From the NCBI RefSeq assembly GCF_021462265.1, contig NZ_JAJONF010000020.1:1-64000 (forward strand): 64,000 bases of DNA, read 5' to 3'. Positions within the stretch are counted from its first letter, which is position 1, and the number at the start of each line of letters is the position of its first letter. Shown here in pieces: positions 62,348-64,000 of the stretch. This DNA comes from Streptomyces shenzhenensis (GTDB taxonomy: Bacteria > Actinomycetota > Actinomycetes > Streptomycetales > Streptomycetaceae). Made by a program: the position numbers and the translations under genes. The notes under the pieces were generated by a model. That model was not told the DNA's origin. It ran no database searches and saw only the letters and a program-made list of their open reading frames with translations.

Positions 62348-62555
62348 GTGGGGGACAGTGCGGGCTCGCCCGTCGCCGGGTCGGACATCACCGCCGTGGC
62401 GACCGCGGACGCGCCCGAGCCGCCCGGCAGCCCCCTGCCCAGGGGCATGCCCTGCCTTCCGCTCGGGGACTGCCGGTCGCTCGCCTGCGCCGCGCACGCG
62501 CCGCGCCGCGTCGGGTGCCGGTGCCGCCCGGTTCGCCGGTGCCGGGCTCCTGGGG

Positions 62556-62930
62556 TCAGCCGAGCGCCGCCATGAAGTCGGTGCAGGCCGCGGCGCACGC
62601 CCGGCAGGCGGCCGCGCTCCGCTCGGCGCCCGGACGGGCGTCGAAGGCCCGCGCGCAGTCGAGGCAGACCGCGCGGCACCACTCCAGCTGGACGCGCAGA
62701 GCGTCCTCGTCCAGGCCGGTCTCCTCGGTCAGCGCCCGGCAGGTGGCGTCGCACACCTCGGCGCACCTGATGCCGGTGCGGCGCAGGCGGTCCGTCTCGG
62801 CGGACCCGTCCGGATCCAGCACGCCCGCACGCAGCACGCACATCCGGGCGCACTCCGTGCAGGCCTGCGCGCACGTGAACCGGTCTTCCAGGAACCGGTA
62901 CAGATCCTGCTGCGAAGGCGTCGACATCAT
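62556..62930 (-). CDS. Four-helix bundle copper-binding protein (DUF326/Csp type)
   Basis: A 124-residue Cys-rich helical protein with 13 cysteines arranged on helices: CAQACTECARMC, CAEVCDATC, CRAVCLDCARAF and CRACAAACTDF. This is the copper storage (Csp) pattern, where inward-facing Cys bind many Cu(I) ions. No signal peptide, so cytosolic. Start MMSTPSQQDLYRF at 62930 or the next ATG; the ribosome site is weak. It lies 57 bp downstream of the universal stress gene on the same strand and may be co-expressed with it. Confidence 0.85.
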   Translation of the reverse strand: MMSTPSQQDLYRFLEDRFTCAQACTECARMCVLRAGVLDPDGSAETDRLRRTGIRCAEVCDATCRALTEETGLDEDALRVQLEWCRAVCLDCARAFDARPGAERSAAACRACAAACTDFMAALG

Positions 62931-62987
62931 GCGGCCCGGGTAGCCTGCGCGCGGCGTCGACAAACGCGGCGCGGCACGGCCCGCGGA

Positions 62988-63431
62988 TCAGCCCTCTTCC
63001 GCCCGGACGATCACGACCGGGCAGGTGGCGTGCTGGGACACCTGCTGGCTGACGGAACCCAGCAGGGCGCGGGCGAAGCCGCCCCGGCCGCGGCTGCCGA
63101 CGACCAGCGCCTCGGCGCCCTCCGCAGCCCGCAGCAGAACGTCGGTGGTGTTGCCGTGCACCAGGTGGGAGCGGACCGAGCCCGCCGCGTCCGCGCCGAG
63201 CACGTCGGTCAGCTCCTGTCGCATCCGGTCCCGGGCCTCCTCCATGTCGAGGTCCATGTCCACGGCGGGCCCCGACCAGCCGTACAGCCCCGGCAGCTCC
63301 CAGACGGCGACCGCCTCCACTACGCCGCCGACGAGGCCGGCGTACCGCAGGGCCCAGCGCAGGGCCGCGTACGAGGACGGCGACCCGTCGACGCCGACGA
63401 CGACCCGCCGCTCGGTGACGTCCCTGTCCAT
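62988..63431 (-). CDS. Universal stress protein, single Usp domain
   Basis: A 147-residue Usp protein. N-terminal VVVGVDGSPSSYAALRWAL and the ATP-binding GSRGRGGFARALLGSVS (about 112-128) mark an ATP-binding Usp. ATG 63431 is used; a GTG nine bases upstream (reading VARMDRD) is possible, with GAGGAG before it. A perfect palindrome GGGCCGATCGGCCC lies at 63578-63591, about 150 bp upstream, resembling the DevR/OsdR dormancy box. Confidence 0.9.
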   Translation of the reverse strand: MDRDVTERRVVVGVDGSPSSYAALRWALRYAGLVGGVVEAVAVWELPGLYGWSGPAVDMDLDMEEARDRMRQELTDVLGADAAGSVRSHLVHGNTTDVLLRAAEGAEALVVGSRGRGGFARALLGSVSQQVSQHATCPVVIVRAEEG

Positions 63432-64000
63432 GCGTGCCACCACTCCTCGGGCCCCTTCGGGCGTTCGCCGGACCCCCTCCTCCACGCTGCGCGACCGGCG
63501 GCCGCACCGCCACAGAAGTGCGGCCGGTGGCATGACACGGCCCGCTCCCGCCGCCCACGCGCGGCACGCCGAGATCCGGGCCGATCGGCCCTGGCGGCAC
63601 AGGCGTTCCCGTGGTGTGCTGAAGGTGACGGGAAGGGCCCACGAAGACGCGGAGAAACGGTCGGCCACGGCCGTGCACCGCGCAATCAGGATCCGCGAGA
63701 AGCGGGTGGCGTCCTTCCCGGCTTCTTGTGCCCGGCGGGATCCGAGAGGGCACACCTCCCGCTCTTCGCCGACCACATCCGGGCCGGGGTCGCCGAGGGC
63801 GGATCGTCACTCCGACGGACTGGATCTCCGGATTGGATCGACGGGCTGGACCGACAGCCCGGAGCCGGAGCCGGCGCCGGTCGGCCCGCGCCGGTGGAGG
63901 CCGTGGCCGACGTCCGTTGCCGCCTCCGCCAGGTCTCGTTACGCGCGATCCGCGCTGCCGCCCAGGCGGCCCGCTCTTGAGCCGCCGGCACCGGCCGCCG
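63432..64000. other. Window end: promoter region and no convincing gene
   Basis: After the palindrome at 63578-63591 the plus strand contains short protein-like stretches in different frames, for example KRSATAVHRAIRIREKRVASFP near 63660-63725 and HLPLFADHIRAGVAEGG near 63750-63800. Another ends VSLRAIRAAAQAARS at 63980. None has a start with a ribosome site or a sustained frame. This may be a decayed gene or a gene continuing past the edge. Confidence 0.3.
63578..63591. promoter_or_regulatory. GGGCCGATCGGCCC palindrome (DevR/OsdR-like)
   Basis: A perfect 14-bp palindrome upstream of a universal stress gene. As I recall, the Streptomyces OsdR and mycobacterial DevR dormancy regulators bind very similar sites ahead of Usp genes. 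Not verified here. Confidence 0.5.

Noticed and set aside
1..64000. tRNA, rRNA, integrase, transposase, replication origin or CRISPR genes
   Set aside because: No matching sequence patterns or protein motifs were seen on either strand; a structural RNA search (for example covariance models) was not possible here.

Overview
The window reads as chromosomal DNA of a filamentous actinomycete, almost certainly Streptomyces. GC content is very high with strongly GC-biased third codon positions, GTG and TTG starts are frequent, and actinomycete-specific families are present: a long chaplin with a sortase signal, an SsgA-like protein, an NsdA/NsdB-type regulator, a DUF397 protein, SpoIIE-type phosphatase and MMPL genes. 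One in-frame TTA codon (possible bldA target) was found. I saw no rRNA, tRNA, CRISPR array, integrase or intact insertion sequence.

Layout. (1) 0-20.7 kb is rich in envelope and development genes: a truncated secreted-protein start, a GlsB-type membrane protein, two GNAT acetyltransferases, a long chaplin, a secreted peptidase, asparagine synthase, an alpha/beta hydrolase, a baeRF-type protein, a Gfo/Idh/MocA dehydrogenase, a Tat-exported phospholipase C, an SsgA-like protein, a PAS-SpoIIE phosphatase, the NsdA/NsdB-type regulator, an APH-type phosphotransferase and a secreted amidase. (2) 20-25 kb holds a LuxR-type (LAL) ATPase without its DNA-binding domain, a double universal stress protein and a DUF397 protein. 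(3) 25-31 kb and 37-42 kb are acyl-CoA/steroid-like catabolism blocks: a DUF35 plus two thiolase-like proteins in a translationally coupled operon, enoyl-CoA hydratase, three acyl-CoA synthetases and a nitronate monooxygenase. Two of these promoters share a 17-bp palindrome, which suggests one regulator. (4) 31-36 kb has two tandem paralogous membrane sulfatase/LTA-synthase-like genes, then a hydrolase and a methyltransferase.

(5) 44.6-53.2 kb is a decaying region: a kinase remnant, an MMPL transporter broken by an internal inversion, a broken SGNH esterase with a hexanucleotide expansion, and remnants of a histidine kinase and an OmpR-type regulator. Within it are an intact response regulator/histidine kinase pair and three copies of one promoter module with a perfectly conserved layout. 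I propose these are the targets of the local two-component system. (6) 53.3-58.6 kb encodes a complete P450-ferredoxin-reductase chain, a broken aldehyde dehydrogenase, an acyl-CoA dehydrogenase behind a KstR-like operator, and a cupin. (7) 58.8-62.3 kb is a MarR-controlled export operon (MFS, isochorismatase-like, YbhB-like). The window ends with a copper-binding four-helix protein and a second universal stress protein with a DevR/OsdR-like palindrome upstream.

Start codons were chosen by eye from Shine-Dalgarno sequences, family lengths and codon bias. All family names come from motif recognition, not from a database search.
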